From positions 1 to 64,000 of the forward strand of contig JAFIFP010000002.1 of assembly GCA_020831965.1 (NCBI GenBank): 64,000 nucleotides of DNA. The letters are read 5' to 3'. The first letter of the stretch is position 1. Each line of letters opens with the position of its first letter. The notes below the pieces were generated by a model. It saw only the letters and a list, made by a program, of their open reading frames with translations, was not told the DNA's origin and did no database searches. The translations under genes were made by a program, and so were the position numbers. This stretch comes from Idiomarina sp. Its GTDB lineage: Bacteria > Pseudomonadota > Gammaproteobacteria > Enterobacterales > Alteromonadaceae. Shown here in pieces: positions 1-7,949 of this stretch.

Positions 1-445
1 CGTCGACATCCCTGTCTCCGAGACCCTGGAATGAGCGATCCAGTCCACGCCGATGGGGTTCTGTATTTTCCATTTTTATAGATTCATTGCCGCGCTGCGG
101 GCCATCGAGGCCCTTCGCGTGGCGTTCTAGTGTGGCTTTGAAATTGGGTTGAGCGGTGCGTGATGCGGTACATCACCTACCTGTCGATCACGGAATGGGT
201 GATCCCGTCCACGCCGATCGGGTTCAGTATTATTCATTTTTATAAAATCATTGCCGCGCTGCGGGCCATCGAGGCCCTGCGTTTGGCGTTTTAGTGTGGT
301 TTTGGATTGGGGTCGAGCGGTGCGTGATGCGGTGCATCACCTCCCTGTCGATTACGGAATGGGCGATCCAGTCCACATCGATGGGTTCAGTATTATTCAT
401 TTTTATAAAGTCATTGCCGCGCTGCGGGTCAGCGTAGCGTTCGGG
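1..445. repeat. 164-bp tandem repeat, about 2.7 copies, extends past left edge
   Basis: Two full copies begin at 28 and 192 and a partial third at 356, so the period is 164 bp; bases 1-27 look like the tail of an earlier copy. Every copy has an AT-rich tract ending in TTTTTATA, then GCCGCGCTGCGG and (in the first two copies) the inverted repeat GGGCC-ATCGA-GGCCC. The junctions carry a second inverted repeat, GTGATGC-GGT-GCATCAC. Because 164 is not a multiple of three, the repeat cannot encode a repeated peptide in one frame. The third copy degenerates after about 430. I see no gene here and do not recognise the family. Confidence 0.85.
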
Positions 446-461
446 TCTAGAGGCGCATCAC

Positions 462-800
462 TTACTTGATACCACGGCCTACTGTGAAGAGGCTGCCTGG
501 GTAGGTTGGTACTTGTCCCTTGTTGACTTGCACGCATGCTCGGACGATCCAGATAATGTTGATAATCGCGAGTGCCGGCAATAGTAATAGGCCTATTCCG
601 AGCGGTATCAGCAATACTGCGATGACAATAAATAAAAGTAGGCTAACCATCCAGTTGAATATGATGAGGCCGTGATGATTTATTTCAGGTTCATTACGCT
701 TTGCGAGCCATAACAAAAAAGGAAGTAACAACCCAATGCCGGGTAATACAGTGCTAGCAAACTGAGATGCATGCATTCCCATGAGATAGTTGTTACTCAT
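462..800 (-). CDS. DUF4870-type small membrane protein
   Basis: This 112-residue protein is mostly hydrophobic, with about three membrane segments (roughly residues 18-33, 47-66 and 67-88) and the motif NHHGLIIFNW between the first two. That arrangement matches the DUF4870 family (Tic20-like small membrane proteins of unknown function). Its start codon overlaps the stop of the upstream ligase by one base (TAATG), so the two are translationally coupled. Nothing in the sequence indicates a biochemical role. The family call is by pattern and I am fairly sure; the function is unknown. Confidence 0.75.
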   Translation of the reverse strand: MSNNYLMGMHASQFASTVLPGIGLLLPFLLWLAKRNEPEINHHGLIIFNWMVSLLLFIVIAVLLIPLGIGLLLLPALAIINIIWIVRACVQVNKGQVPTYPGSLFTVGRGIK

Positions 801-1690
801 TAATGATGCGCCTTGGTCTCTTCACAGTTAGCGATGTAACGGGGAAAGCGAGGAATGCCTCGTTGAGTTAATCCAGAAAACTGAACACAGACCATTGTGC
901 CAATAGAGGGCGGGTTGTCTCTTAATTCATCCGTTAATCCGCTGCCGACCCGGAAGCTATCTCCGTTGCTGAGTTGCACAACTAGCGCACCGACTCTTGA
1001 CTCGTTGCGTCCACGCCCTTGTGTATAGCCGATCACTTCGACAAGGAGTTGATCCACAGGCTTGTATTTACGAACGAGGGGGCTCCGGCCAGCAGTGTAA
1101 TGGTTTGCCTCATGATGCAACATGAGTCCTTCACCACCCTTGTCGATAATTTGTCTGAGTAATAGATCTAGCTCCGTTGCAGAGGCAACACGTCGGTTTG
1201 GTATCCAGAATACAGGGCTATCTTCTGACATAGTTGGCAGCAGCCTCAATCCGAAGCTCTTCCGTAGTTCGAACGGGCCGGTGATCAGTGGCAAGTCAAA
1301 AACGCCGAACCGAACCTGCTGCCAAAGTGGGTGGTTAGGATCTCTGCGATTGAGTAACCCCGCCATCTCTTGAAAGCGACCGCGACCTAACCAGAGTTCA
1401 CCATCAAGGCTTTGTTCAGGTAGATGCTTAAGAAGTGAATGCGGTGCAGGGATATAGTGCCCTTGGCGGGACCATAAGCGCCGCCCATCCCACCAAGCCC
1501 TCACGCCGTCAAGTTTTTCGCTCACCCAGTAGGCAGAGGGATCAGAACCCAGCTGGTAGATATCGGCATGCATCATGGGGGGCACATTGAGTCGAACATA
1601 GTTGTATGATGGCATTGTCGGGTGCGTCGGCAGCGTTGAAATATTGGCAGTTGCCATCATGTTGCAACATACGAGCGAGAAAATATCCAT
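800..1690 (-). CDS. ATP-dependent DNA ligase, LigE-like (exported type)
   Basis: About 296 residues. The nucleotidyltransferase motif I, EKLDGVRAWWDG, gives the adenylated lysine near residue 59; later motifs include DGELW, FGVFDLP, GGEGLMLH and VRKYKP, followed by a short OB-fold region. This is the minimal ligase type of Haemophilus and Neisseria, usually exported to the periplasm, which seals nicks and lacks extra DNA-binding domains. I place the start at 1690 because AAGGA lies about 9 bases upstream; the longer reading frame would run through a small-RNA gene and its terminator. The N terminus is hydrophobic (FSLVCCNMMATA) but has no basic n-region, so secretion is plausible rather than clear. 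It is followed by the coupled DUF4870 gene. Confidence 0.85.
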   Translation of the reverse strand: MDIFSLVCCNMMATANISTLPTHPTMPSYNYVRLNVPPMMHADIYQLGSDPSAYWVSEKLDGVRAWWDGRRLWSRQGHYIPAPHSLLKHLPEQSLDGELWLGRGRFQEMAGLLNRRDPNHPLWQQVRFGVFDLPLITGPFELRKSFGLRLLPTMSEDSPVFWIPNRRVASATELDLLLRQIIDKGGEGLMLHHEANHYTAGRSPLVRKYKPVDQLLVEVIGYTQGRGRNESRVGALVVQLSNGDSFRVGSGLTDELRDNPPSIGTMVCVQFSGLTQRGIPRFPRYIANCEETKAHH

Positions 1691-1768
1691 CAAAGCTGTC
1701 CTTAGAGTAAAAACCTCAAGCCTAGAACCAGACTTTGAAAAAGACGATGAAGGTAAGATATTTCGGAC

Positions 1769-1797
1769 AAAAAAAACCCGCTCAAGGATGAGCGGGT
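1769..1797 (-). terminator. Rho-independent terminator of the minus-strand sRNA
   Basis: On the minus strand an ACCCGCTC-type stem with a short loop pairs with GAGCGGGT and is followed directly by eight Ts (plus-strand A run at 1769-1776). It ends the small transcript described next, about 80 bases before the ligase start codon. Confidence 0.88.
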
Positions 1798-1913
1798 AAA
1801 GTAACAACAACAAGGAGGAAGTTAATCCAGGAACTACAATGAGATAAATCTCATCACCAATGAAAAGCGACAACCTTTCAATCTTTGGTGTAGGGCATTT
1901 GCCCCCTGAACTG
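1769..1913 (-). ncRNA. Candidate trans-acting small RNA, about 145 nt
   Basis: A strong sigma70 promoter (TTGAAA, 16-bp spacer, TATAAT) fires toward the terminator at 1769-1797, defining a short transcript with no credible reading frame (the only ATG opens six codons). The predicted RNA has a 5' GGGCAAATGCCC hairpin, a middle ATGAGA-TTTA-TCTCAT hairpin, then a single-stranded stretch with CTTCCTCCTTGTTGTTGTT, complementary to a Shine-Dalgarno sequence, and a U-tailed terminator. That architecture (seed, terminator, poly-U) is what Hfq-dependent base-pairing sRNAs show. I do not recognise it as RyhB, Spot 42, GcvB or another named RNA. Confidence 0.7.
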
Positions 1914-1919
1914 GCGCCT

Positions 1920-1947
1920 ATTATAGGTTGGCCCGACCAGTTTTCAA
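1920..1947 (-). promoter_or_regulatory. sigma70 promoter of the sRNA
   Basis: Minus strand: -35 TTGAAA at 1947-1942 and -10 TATAAT at 1925-1920, separated by 16 bp. One mismatch to consensus in total. Predicted start is near 1911-1914. Confidence 0.75.
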
Positions 1948-2260
1948 ACGAGAAAAAATGATACGTCAGATTACTTTAATTAATGCGTTAATTAATTGTA
2001 TCTTAATAATTCGACGGTTATTTGACCTTGTTTTGTCGCTAAGTTATTGAAATATAGAGATTCACCATTTTCATTGATTTTTTCTCGAATAAAAAAAAGT
2101 CTGGTTAAATAGTGTTCAAGATGGTTTTTGAGGGTTTTGTAAACATTTCGTCAACAACTCGCCAAATCAGAGATTAAAGATGATGTAAAAAGGCCGCTTT
2201 AACATCATTCAATCGTTAAGGTATAGTACATTCACTTTGGTTAAGAACTGAGATGACATA
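1948..2260. other. AT-rich intergenic region between sRNA and ybgC
   Basis: No gene seen. It holds a TTAATTAA-TGCG-TTAATTAA inverted repeat (1976-1995) and several T/A tracts, probably serving the promoters of the divergent sRNA and the tol operon. A clear ybgC promoter is not obvious; GTATAGTACA near 2221 could contain a -10. Confidence 0.5.
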
Positions 2261-2665
2261 GTGAAAGAATTTAATTGGCCCATTCGTGTGTATTACGAAG
2301 ACACGGATGCGGGTGGCATCGTTTACTACGCGAACTACCTTAAGTTCTGTGAGCGAGCCCGTACCGAATGGTTACGTTCACTTGGTATCGAGCAAGATAT
2401 TTGGTTGGCACAAGGGATTGGATTTGTCGTGCGACATGCTGCGTTAGATTTGCGTTCGCCAGCACGTTTTAACGACGAACTTACCGTAAACTGTAGTGTC
2501 GAACGGATTCGTCGAGCATCCATTGATTTTCGGCAACAAGTGCTTGGACCCAATGGTGATCTGTTGTGCGAAGCCCAAGTTGTGGCGGCGTGTGTTGAAT
2601 TACAAGCTATGAAGCCGGTTGCGATACCGGCCCCAATTGCAGAGGTTATAAAGCGTGGAAGCTGA
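2261..2665 (+). CDS. ybgC: Acyl-CoA thioesterase YbgC
   Basis: A 134-residue single hotdog-fold protein. The family signature [19 protein letters not shown] is intact near residues 11-29, with the catalytic aspartate at about residue 16, and [10 protein letters not shown] follows. YbgC hydrolyses short-chain or phospholipid-linked acyl-CoA and is regularly the first gene of the tol-pal cluster, where it is thought to link lipid turnover with envelope constriction. The start is GTG; no stronger upstream start is visible and the ribosome site is weak. Its 3' end sits just before tolQ. Identification is secure; the physiological substrate is not known from sequence. Confidence 0.93.
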   Translation: MKEFNWPIRVYYEDTDAGGIVYYANYLKFCERARTEWLRSLGIEQDIWLAQGIGFVVRHAALDLRSPARFNDELTVNCSVERIRRASIDFRQQVLGPNGDLLCEAQVVAACVELQAMKPVAIPAPIAEVIKRGS

Positions 2666-2666
2666 T

Positions 2667-3377
2667 ATGTCCTTTTTAGGTCTGTTTTTACAGGCCTCTC
2701 TCCTTGTTCAAGCGGTAATGTTATTGCTCGTCGGTATGTCAATATTCTCTTGGGCTTTAATATTTCAACGTCGTCGAGTACTGAATTTCGCAAATCAGCA
2801 AGCGCTTAAGTTTGAAGAACGGTTTTGGTCCGGTGTTGACCTTGCGCGGCTGTATAAAGAGGTGCAAGCGAAGGGCAGTAAACTGGATGGTATCGAACAT
2901 CTATTCCACGCGGGTTTTCGCGAGTTCGCTCGCTTACGGGGAAGTCGTGGTGCGGATCAGCAGGCAATTATTTCAGGTACACAGCGTGCGATGCGAGTAG
3001 CACATTCGCGGGAAATGGACCGGCTCGAGAAGAACTTATCGGTACTAGCAACGATCGGCTCAATTAGCCCGTATATCGGTCTATTTGGTACCGTTTGGGG
3101 CATCATGAATGCTTTTATCGCGCTTGGTGAAGTACAACAAGCGACTTTGCAGATGGTTGCTCCAGGTATCGCCGAAGCGCTGGTCGCTACCGCTATGGGC
3201 CTGTTCGCGGCTATCCCTGCGGTCATGGCATACAACCGTTTCTCTTATCGTGTTGAGTTGCTCGATAATTCGTACGTTAACTTTGCCGAGGAGTTCACTT
3301 CTATTCTGCAACGTCAAACCTTAGCGTCTGCGGGCAGTCAAAGTAGTGCGGTCAATGAAGAGGATATGAATGCATGA
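2667..3377 (+). CDS. tolQ: Tol-Pal system protein TolQ
   Basis: This 236-residue inner-membrane protein belongs to the MotA/TolQ/ExbB family. A first membrane helix lies at about residues 10-32, a long cytoplasmic region follows, and two more helices lie near 125-150 and 165-190; the stretch [18 protein letters not shown] is the family hallmark. With TolR it forms the proton channel that energises TolA. I prefer ATG 2667 to the in-frame GTG at 2655 because MSFLGLF is the usual N-terminal start and the GTG would add only four residues overlapping ybgC. It overlaps tolR by four bases, so the two are coupled. Confidence 0.95.
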   Translation: MSFLGLFLQASLLVQAVMLLLVGMSIFSWALIFQRRRVLNFANQQALKFEERFWSGVDLARLYKEVQAKGSKLDGIEHLFHAGFREFARLRGSRGADQQAIISGTQRAMRVAHSREMDRLEKNLSVLATIGSISPYIGLFGTVWGIMNAFIALGEVQQATLQMVAPGIAEALVATAMGLFAAIPAVMAYNRFSYRVELLDNSYVNFAEEFTSILQRQTLASAGSQSSAVNEEDMNA

Positions 3378-3808
3378 GTGAAGTCACCATGCGCCGTCGC
3401 AAGCGGCGCCCAATGTCAGAGATGAACGTCGTCCCTTACATTGACGTGATGCTCGTGTTGCTGATCATTTTTATGGTTACCGCGGGACTCATGATGCAAG
3501 GCGTCGAAATTGAACTGCCGAGTGCAGAAGCCGCGCCTATTTCGTCGGAGGCGCAAACTCCTATTGTTGCTTCGGTTGATGCACAAGGAAATTATTACCT
3601 GAATATTGGTGGTGGCAGTGACGAGCAAATGTCAGCAATTGACTTGGCAACCTTGGTTGCCGCGCATTTGCAATTGGAGCCGAATACCCCCGTTATGGTT
3701 CGAGGTGATGGTGCGGTACCCTACAATCAAGTAGTGCAGCTGATGGTGCTGCTACAGAGAGCAGGTGTACCGAAAGTCGGCTTAATGACGAGGCCGCCGG
3801 AGTCTTGA
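3374..3808 (+). CDS. tolR: Tol-Pal system protein TolR
   Basis: A 144-residue ExbD/TolR-family protein with a short basic N-terminal tail, one membrane helix (about residues 22-41) and a periplasmic domain. The essential proton-carrying aspartate is in [17 protein letters not shown], at residue 24. It pairs with TolQ as the stator-like proton channel. The start ATG overlaps the tolQ stop, and tolA begins one base after its own stop region, consistent with one transcript. Nothing unusual is seen. Confidence 0.95.
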   Translation: MSEVTMRRRKRRPMSEMNVVPYIDVMLVLLIIFMVTAGLMMQGVEIELPSAEAAPISSEAQTPIVASVDAQGNYYLNIGGGSDEQMSAIDLATLVAAHLQLEPNTPVMVRGDGAVPYNQVVQLMVLLQRAGVPKVGLMTRPPES

Positions 3809-3809
3809 T

Positions 3810-4658
3810 ATGGCAAAAAGTGCGGGTTTAGGGGTTGCGATAACGAAGTCTGTACTGCTGCATGGCGTAGTAGGTGCGCTGCTGTTTGCGAGTATGGAAT
3901 TTGTGCCGTCGAAGGATATGGTCATCGAGTTGGGGGCTGAGGAAATCGATATCATTGAAGCCGTCGCAGTTGACCAAGAGCAAGTGCAGCAGCAAGTACA
4001 ACGGATTCAGCAAGAGCGTGATGCGGCCCGCAGAGCAGAAGAGCAGCGCGTTGCTGACTTAGAGCGGCGAGCGCGTGAAGCGGAGCAAAGAAGTCAACGC
4101 GAGCAGCAAGAACAACGGCGTCAAGAACAAGAACGTCGTCGCCGAGAAGCGGAAGCTCGTGCTGAGCAGGAGCGGCTAGAGCGTGAGCGGCAAGAAGCCG
4201 AGCGTCGCTTGGAAGAACAGCGTGCAGAAGAGCGCAGAATTGAAGCCGAACGTCAACGCAGGGAAGAAGAGCGTCGTCGTGAAGAAGAGGCGGCTCGTCA
4301 GCGTGCTGAACAGGAACAACAAATTCAAGAGCGGATGGAACGCGAGCGGCAAGAGCGAGAGCGTGCACGTCAACAACGGGTGTTGAGTGAAGTCGAGCGT
4401 TACCAGGTATTGATTCGCCAAACTATTCAACGGAACTGGTTAACGGATCCGTCGATGCGTGGGCGAGCCTGTCAATTGCGGATCAGCATTGCTCGCGATG
4501 GTTTTGTAACGAACGTGCAAGTGATCGACGGTGATCGAGCGGTATGTGAGTCGGCGCGCGCAGCTGTACTCAGGGCGGGAAGTTTACCGGTTTCAAGCGA
4601 CCCAGATGTATATCGCGAAATGAGTAATATTACATTGCGCGTTGAGCCGAACTTATAA
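3810..4658 (+). CDS. tolA: TolA, envelope-spanning Tol-Pal linker (short form)
   Basis: 282 residues, well under the roughly 420 of E. coli TolA. There is one N-terminal membrane helix (about residues 9-28), then a highly charged helical region from about 50 to 195 built almost entirely of Arg, Glu, Gln and Ala, and a compact C-terminal domain (about 200-282) containing RACQLRISIARDG and two cysteines. TolA transmits proton-motive force from TolQR to Pal and TolB at the outer membrane. The helical linker is Arg/Gln-rich rather than the Ala/Lys-rich type of enterobacteria, so the span is shorter and of different composition. Position and domains make the call secure. Confidence 0.93.
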   Translation: MAKSAGLGVAITKSVLLHGVVGALLFASMEFVPSKDMVIELGAEEIDIIEAVAVDQEQVQQQVQRIQQERDAARRAEEQRVADLERRAREAEQRSQREQQEQRRQEQERRRREAEARAEQERLERERQEAERRLEEQRAEERRIEAERQRREEERRREEEAARQRAEQEQQIQERMERERQERERARQQRVLSEVERYQVLIRQTIQRNWLTDPSMRGRACQLRISIARDGFVTNVQVIDGDRAVCESARAAVLRAGSLPVSSDPDVYREMSNITLRVEPNL

Positions 4659-4673
4659 GTTGTTGGAGTGATT

Positions 4674-6026
4674 ATGAAGCGTTTTGCAGTATGGTTTGTG
4701 TTGATTATCGCAGTCACTTTCGGCCCCCGCGCGCATGCGAGCCTTGAAATCGTTATCACTGAAGGCATCGACAGCGCCCGACCTATCGCTATTGTTCCAT
4801 TCAAATGGAGTGGACAAGGTAGCGCTCCTTATAATTTCACCGAAGTGGTGGCCGCCGACTTATTGCGAAGTGGTCGCTTTAATCCAATCCCAACGCGTGA
4901 CCTGCCTAGTCGTCCGTCAGTCGATACTGACATTACTGACTTCTCAGTCTGGGCTCGCCTAGGTGTTGAGGCGATGCTTGTCGGTTCTGTGGATGAGTTT
5001 GCCCCTGGTCGTTATGAAGTTACCTACCAGCTCATTGATCCCCTGCGTGGACAAATTACGAGCGGTCTCTCTCAATACTTAGATGACGAAGGACTGGTGA
5101 GTGAGCAAGAACATATTCTGGAAACGCGCACCTCAGTGGTGCTAGATACTCAGTTTCGCCAGTATGCGCACCGCATTTCTGACGTTGTCTATGAAGCGCT
5201 TACCGGTGAACGGGGGGCTTTCTTAACCCGGATTGCCTATGTCTTCGTCGACCCAAACGCAGAGTTACCTTATCAGTTGATGGTAAGTGATTACGACGGA
5301 GAGAATGAGCGTGTTTTGTTGCGCTCTCCGCAGCCATTAATGTCGCCTTCGTGGTCGCCCGACGGCTCAAAGTTAGCCTATGTCAGCTTTGAAAATCAGC
5401 GGGCAGAGATTTTCATTCAAGATATTTACACCACACAACGTGAGCGCTTAACGTCGTTCCCTGGCATTAATGGTTCTCCTGCTTGGTCGCCTGATGGTAA
5501 GAAGATGGCGATGGTATTGTCCAAAAATGGGGCACCAGATATTTATGTGATGGACCTTGAAACCCGTCAAGTCAGACAAATTACGGATCATTGGCGTATT
5601 GATACTGAACCGAGCTGGACACCAGACGGTAAAGAGTTAGTGTTCACTTCTGAACGGGGCGGTGCGGCACAAATCTATCGCGTCGAATTGGACTCGGGAC
5701 GAATTCGTCGAACCACTTTTAGTGGTGACTCAAATTTAGGGGGCGTCGTGACCCCAGATGGGCGAGGCTTGGTGATTGTTAGCCGAGACAGCGGCCGTTA
5801 TCACATTGCACGACAGGACTATCCTTCTGGCAATTTTCAGGTGTTAACTCAGACAACCTTGGATGAGTCACCGAGTATTGCACCGAATGGTAGTATGATT
5901 ATCTACAGTACGACATATCAGAATCGTCAGGTTCTGGCTTTGGTGTCAATGGATGGACGCTTCCAAGCTAGGCTGCCTTCTCGCGAAGGTGAGGTCAAGG
6001 CTCCGGCTTGGTCGCCATTTCTCTGA
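4674..6026 (+). CDS. tolB: Periplasmic TolB beta-propeller
   Basis: About 450 residues with a cleavable signal peptide ending in RAHA at about residue 23. After an N-terminal alpha/beta domain, the second half carries repeated propeller motifs: [43 protein letters not shown] and [11 protein letters not shown]. TolB binds Pal and the TolA C-terminal domain in the periplasm and is needed for outer-membrane constriction at division. I use ATG 4674 because GGAG lies five bases upstream; the GTG at 4668 overlaps that ribosome site. It sits between tolA and pal in the standard order. Confidence 0.96.
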   Translation: MKRFAVWFVLIIAVTFGPRAHASLEIVITEGIDSARPIAIVPFKWSGQGSAPYNFTEVVAADLLRSGRFNPIPTRDLPSRPSVDTDITDFSVWARLGVEAMLVGSVDEFAPGRYEVTYQLIDPLRGQITSGLSQYLDDEGLVSEQEHILETRTSVVLDTQFRQYAHRISDVVYEALTGERGAFLTRIAYVFVDPNAELPYQLMVSDYDGENERVLLRSPQPLMSPSWSPDGSKLAYVSFENQRAEIFIQDIYTTQRERLTSFPGINGSPAWSPDGKKMAMVLSKNGAPDIYVMDLETRQVRQITDHWRIDTEPSWTPDGKELVFTSERGGAAQIYRVELDSGRIRRTTFSGDSNLGGVVTPDGRGLVIVSRDSGRYHIARQDYPSGNFQVLTQTTLDESPSIAPNGSMIIYSTTYQNRQVLALVSMDGRFQARLPSREGEVKAPAWSPFL

Positions 6027-6092
6027 TGATGAAAACATGCTATGTTTTTCGGCAATTTTATAGGTTAACTCGGTTATGAAGGAACCCAAATA

Positions 6093-6638
6093 ATGGAACT
6101 CAAGAAAGTAGTCAAAGCAGTCGCCGTTGCCCTCCCAATGATAGTGTTGGCAGCTTGTAGCTCAACTTCAGACGATATGACAACAGGTGACGAAAGCAGA
6201 GCCGGTGGCACTGGCGCAAGTCAGACTGATGGCCGTCGTGGCGTTGAAACAGGTGCGGCGGACCGTCGTTTGACTCCTCAGGAAGAACGCCAGGAGCGTT
6301 TCGCTGAATTACGTCGTGATCACGTGATCTACTTCGACTTCGACGATGCGTCAATTCGTGGTGAATTTGCTGAGCTGCTCTCTGCCCATGGCGATTATCT
6401 TGTGCGGAATCCGAACGTGTCGGTCATTATTGAAGGACACACGGACGAGCGCGGTACGCCAGAGTACAACATTGCCCTTGGCGAACGCCGTGCAAAAGCA
6501 GTGGTCGATTATTTACTAAACTTAGGTGTATCATCTTCACAGATGACTACAGTGTCGTATGGTGAAGAGAAGCCACTGGTACGGCAAAGTAATGAGCGCG
6601 CATGGTCTCAAAATCGTCGTGCGGTTCTAGTATACTAA
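6093..6638 (+). CDS. pal: Peptidoglycan-associated lipoprotein Pal
   Basis: 181 residues with a lipoprotein signal peptide (lipobox LAAC, lipidated Cys22), a linker rich in Gly, Thr and Asp, and a C-terminal OmpA-like domain that binds diaminopimelate of peptidoglycan. IYFDFDDASI and EGHTDERGTPEYNIALGERR are the diagnostic motifs. It anchors the outer membrane to the cell wall and is recycled by TolB. The 66-base gap after tolB could hold a secondary promoter. Identification is secure. Confidence 0.96.
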   Translation: MELKKVVKAVAVALPMIVLAACSSTSDDMTTGDESRAGGTGASQTDGRRGVETGAADRRLTPQEERQERFAELRRDHVIYFDFDDASIRGEFAELLSAHGDYLVRNPNVSVIIEGHTDERGTPEYNIALGERRAKAVVDYLLNLGVSSSQMTTVSYGEEKPLVRQSNERAWSQNRRAVLVY

Positions 6639-6676
6639 GTTCGTATACAGACAAAGGACAGTAGGAGCACTGCTTC

Positions 6677-7432
6677 ATGAAACTTACAACTCTCGTTGTA
6701 GCACTTTCCCTTACGGGCGTGGCTATGGCGTCAGGCCAAGCGCCTGTCGTTAGTTTGGCACAAGCGCAAGGTCAGGAATCTGTGGATGAGCGTATTTCTC
6801 GGTTAGAGCGAGCGTTCGAAGCTAGGCAACAAGGCCAGGCACAGATACTTCAGCAACTAAGTGCGTTACAGCGGGAGTTAAGTGAGCTTCGCGGTATTAC
6901 CGAAGAGCATGCGCACCAACTGGAGCAAATTCTTGAGCGACAGCGCGATCTCTATCAAGAGATCGACCGCCGTATCGGCGAGGTTCGTTCAGGCTCAGGA
7001 ACCACCAGTACGCCTTCTGCGCCTACTGGTGGTCCAACTGTTAGCGGTCCAACTGGCGAAAGCACAGCTTATGATCGTGCTATTCGTCTGGTGTTGGAAG
7101 AGCGCCGTTATGATCGCGCAATTCCAGAATTTGAGTCATTTATCGCTAATCACCCGGACTCACCCTATCTCAGTAACGCCCATTATTGGCTCGGCCAGCT
7201 CTATTTCGTGCAGTCAGACTTCTCGGAAGCGCGTACTCATTTTACAAAAGTGATCAACGACTTTGCAGATTCAAATAAGCGCGCAGATTGCATGCTTAAA
7301 CTTGGCATGATTGAGAAGGCGGAAGGTAATACGCGACGCGCCCGTGATCTTTTTCAACGTGTGAGAAGCGAATATCCAAACTCCACTGAAGCAGGAATGG
7401 CGCAGCGGGAACTCGAGTCACTCGAAGGCTAA
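6677..7432 (+). CDS. cpoB: CpoB (YbgF), cell division coordinator
   Basis: A 251-residue periplasmic protein: signal peptide of about 20 residues, a coiled coil (about 35-100, including SVDERISRLERAF), a Thr/Ser/Gly/Pro linker (about 108-130), and three tetratricopeptide-like repeats to the C terminus (YDRAIPEFESFI, SEARTHFTKVI, ARDLFQRVRSEYP). In E. coli CpoB binds TolA and coordinates PBP1B-LpoB with Tol constriction. It is the normal last gene of the tol-pal operon. No clear terminator follows. Confidence 0.93.
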   Translation: MKLTTLVVALSLTGVAMASGQAPVVSLAQAQGQESVDERISRLERAFEARQQGQAQILQQLSALQRELSELRGITEEHAHQLEQILERQRDLYQEIDRRIGEVRSGSGTTSTPSAPTGGPTVSGPTGESTAYDRAIRLVLEERRYDRAIPEFESFIANHPDSPYLSNAHYWLGQLYFVQSDFSEARTHFTKVINDFADSNKRADCMLKLGMIEKAEGNTRRARDLFQRVRSEYPNSTEAGMAQRELESLEG

Positions 7433-7541
7433 TCAAGTTAAGATAAAGTTAACTATTGCTGGAAAGTTCTGCAATTCGTTCAGATTATGTTCGAACTGAT
7501 GTGAACAAGGAAAAAAAATCAGCATTGATGACCGTTTTGAG

Positions 7542-7569
7542 TTGCAAGCCGCGTCGATTTCAGTAAACT
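7542..7569 (+). promoter_or_regulatory. Probable promoter of the tRNA-Lys pair
   Basis: -35 TTGCAA at 7542-7547, 16-bp spacer, -10 TAAACT at 7564-7569, followed by a GC-rich discriminator (GCCGCCG) as in stringently controlled stable-RNA promoters. The first tRNA starts about 42 bases beyond the predicted start site. Confidence 0.5.
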
Positions 7570-7618
7570 ATGCCGCCGTTGTCCAGTACAGATTATTTGG
7601 GCAACAGCAACCGGAAAT

Positions 7619-7694
7619 GGGTCGTTAGCTCAGTTGGTAGAGCAGTTGACTTTTAATCAATTGGTCGCTGGTTCGAATCCAGCACGACCCACCA
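7619..7694 (+). tRNA. tRNA-Lys (anticodon TTT), first copy
   Basis: A 76-nt cloverleaf starting GGGTCGTTAGCTCAG, with anticodon loop CTTTTAA, T arm GGTTCGAATCC and an encoded 3' CCA. It is nearly identical to the enterobacterial tRNA-Lys. Confidence 0.98.
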
Positions 7695-7716
7695 TTTCCG
7701 GCTCACCTTTTAGGTT

Positions 7717-7792
7717 GGGTCGTTAGCTCAGTTGGTAGAGCAGTTGACTTTTAATCAATTGGTCGCTGGTTCGAATCCAGCACGACCCACCA
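7717..7792 (+). tRNA. tRNA-Lys (anticodon TTT), second identical copy
   Basis: Identical 76-nt copy of the preceding tRNA, with CCA encoded, 22 bases downstream. The two are probably cut from one precursor. Confidence 0.98.
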
Positions 7793-7881
7793 TCCTAAAA
7801 TCTCTATCGAGAACGTCAAGCTTCATATTCACCCAAGAGAAGTCAGCACCGGTCGACAGTGATCCATTCCAGCATTCACGG

Positions 7882-7916
7882 TATAATGTCGAGAACTGAT
7901 AGTTTATTCGCTATCA
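7882..7916 (+). promoter_or_regulatory. nadA promoter -10 with adjoining inverted repeat
   Basis: A perfect TATAAT at 7882-7887 is followed, at the expected start site, by TGATAG-N8-CTATCA (7897-7916), a perfect 6-bp inverted repeat. The position suits a repressor operator, but I cannot match it to a known NAD-gene regulator. A good -35 is not evident. Confidence 0.45.
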
Positions 7917-7949
7917 CACTAAGTTGTATTTTGAAGGGCACTATTTCCC

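Noticed and set aside
1776-1797. Plus-strand hairpin with AGGA loop as a CsrA-binding site
   Set aside because: On the minus strand the same hairpin is followed by eight Ts and is preceded by a promoter and transcript, so a terminator explains it better.
1691-1873. 61-residue N-terminal extension of the DNA ligase
   Set aside because: It crosses the sRNA terminator and has no ribosome site, whereas ATG 1690 has AAGGA upstream.
3952-4368. Long antisense reading frames over tolA
   Set aside because: They arise from the Arg/Glu/Gln-rich repetitive codons of the TolA linker and have no features of their own.
7619-7792. Tandem identical tRNA-Lys genes as an integration site
   Set aside because: No integrase, att-like truncation or foreign genes nearby. 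Simple duplication of a tRNA gene explains it.
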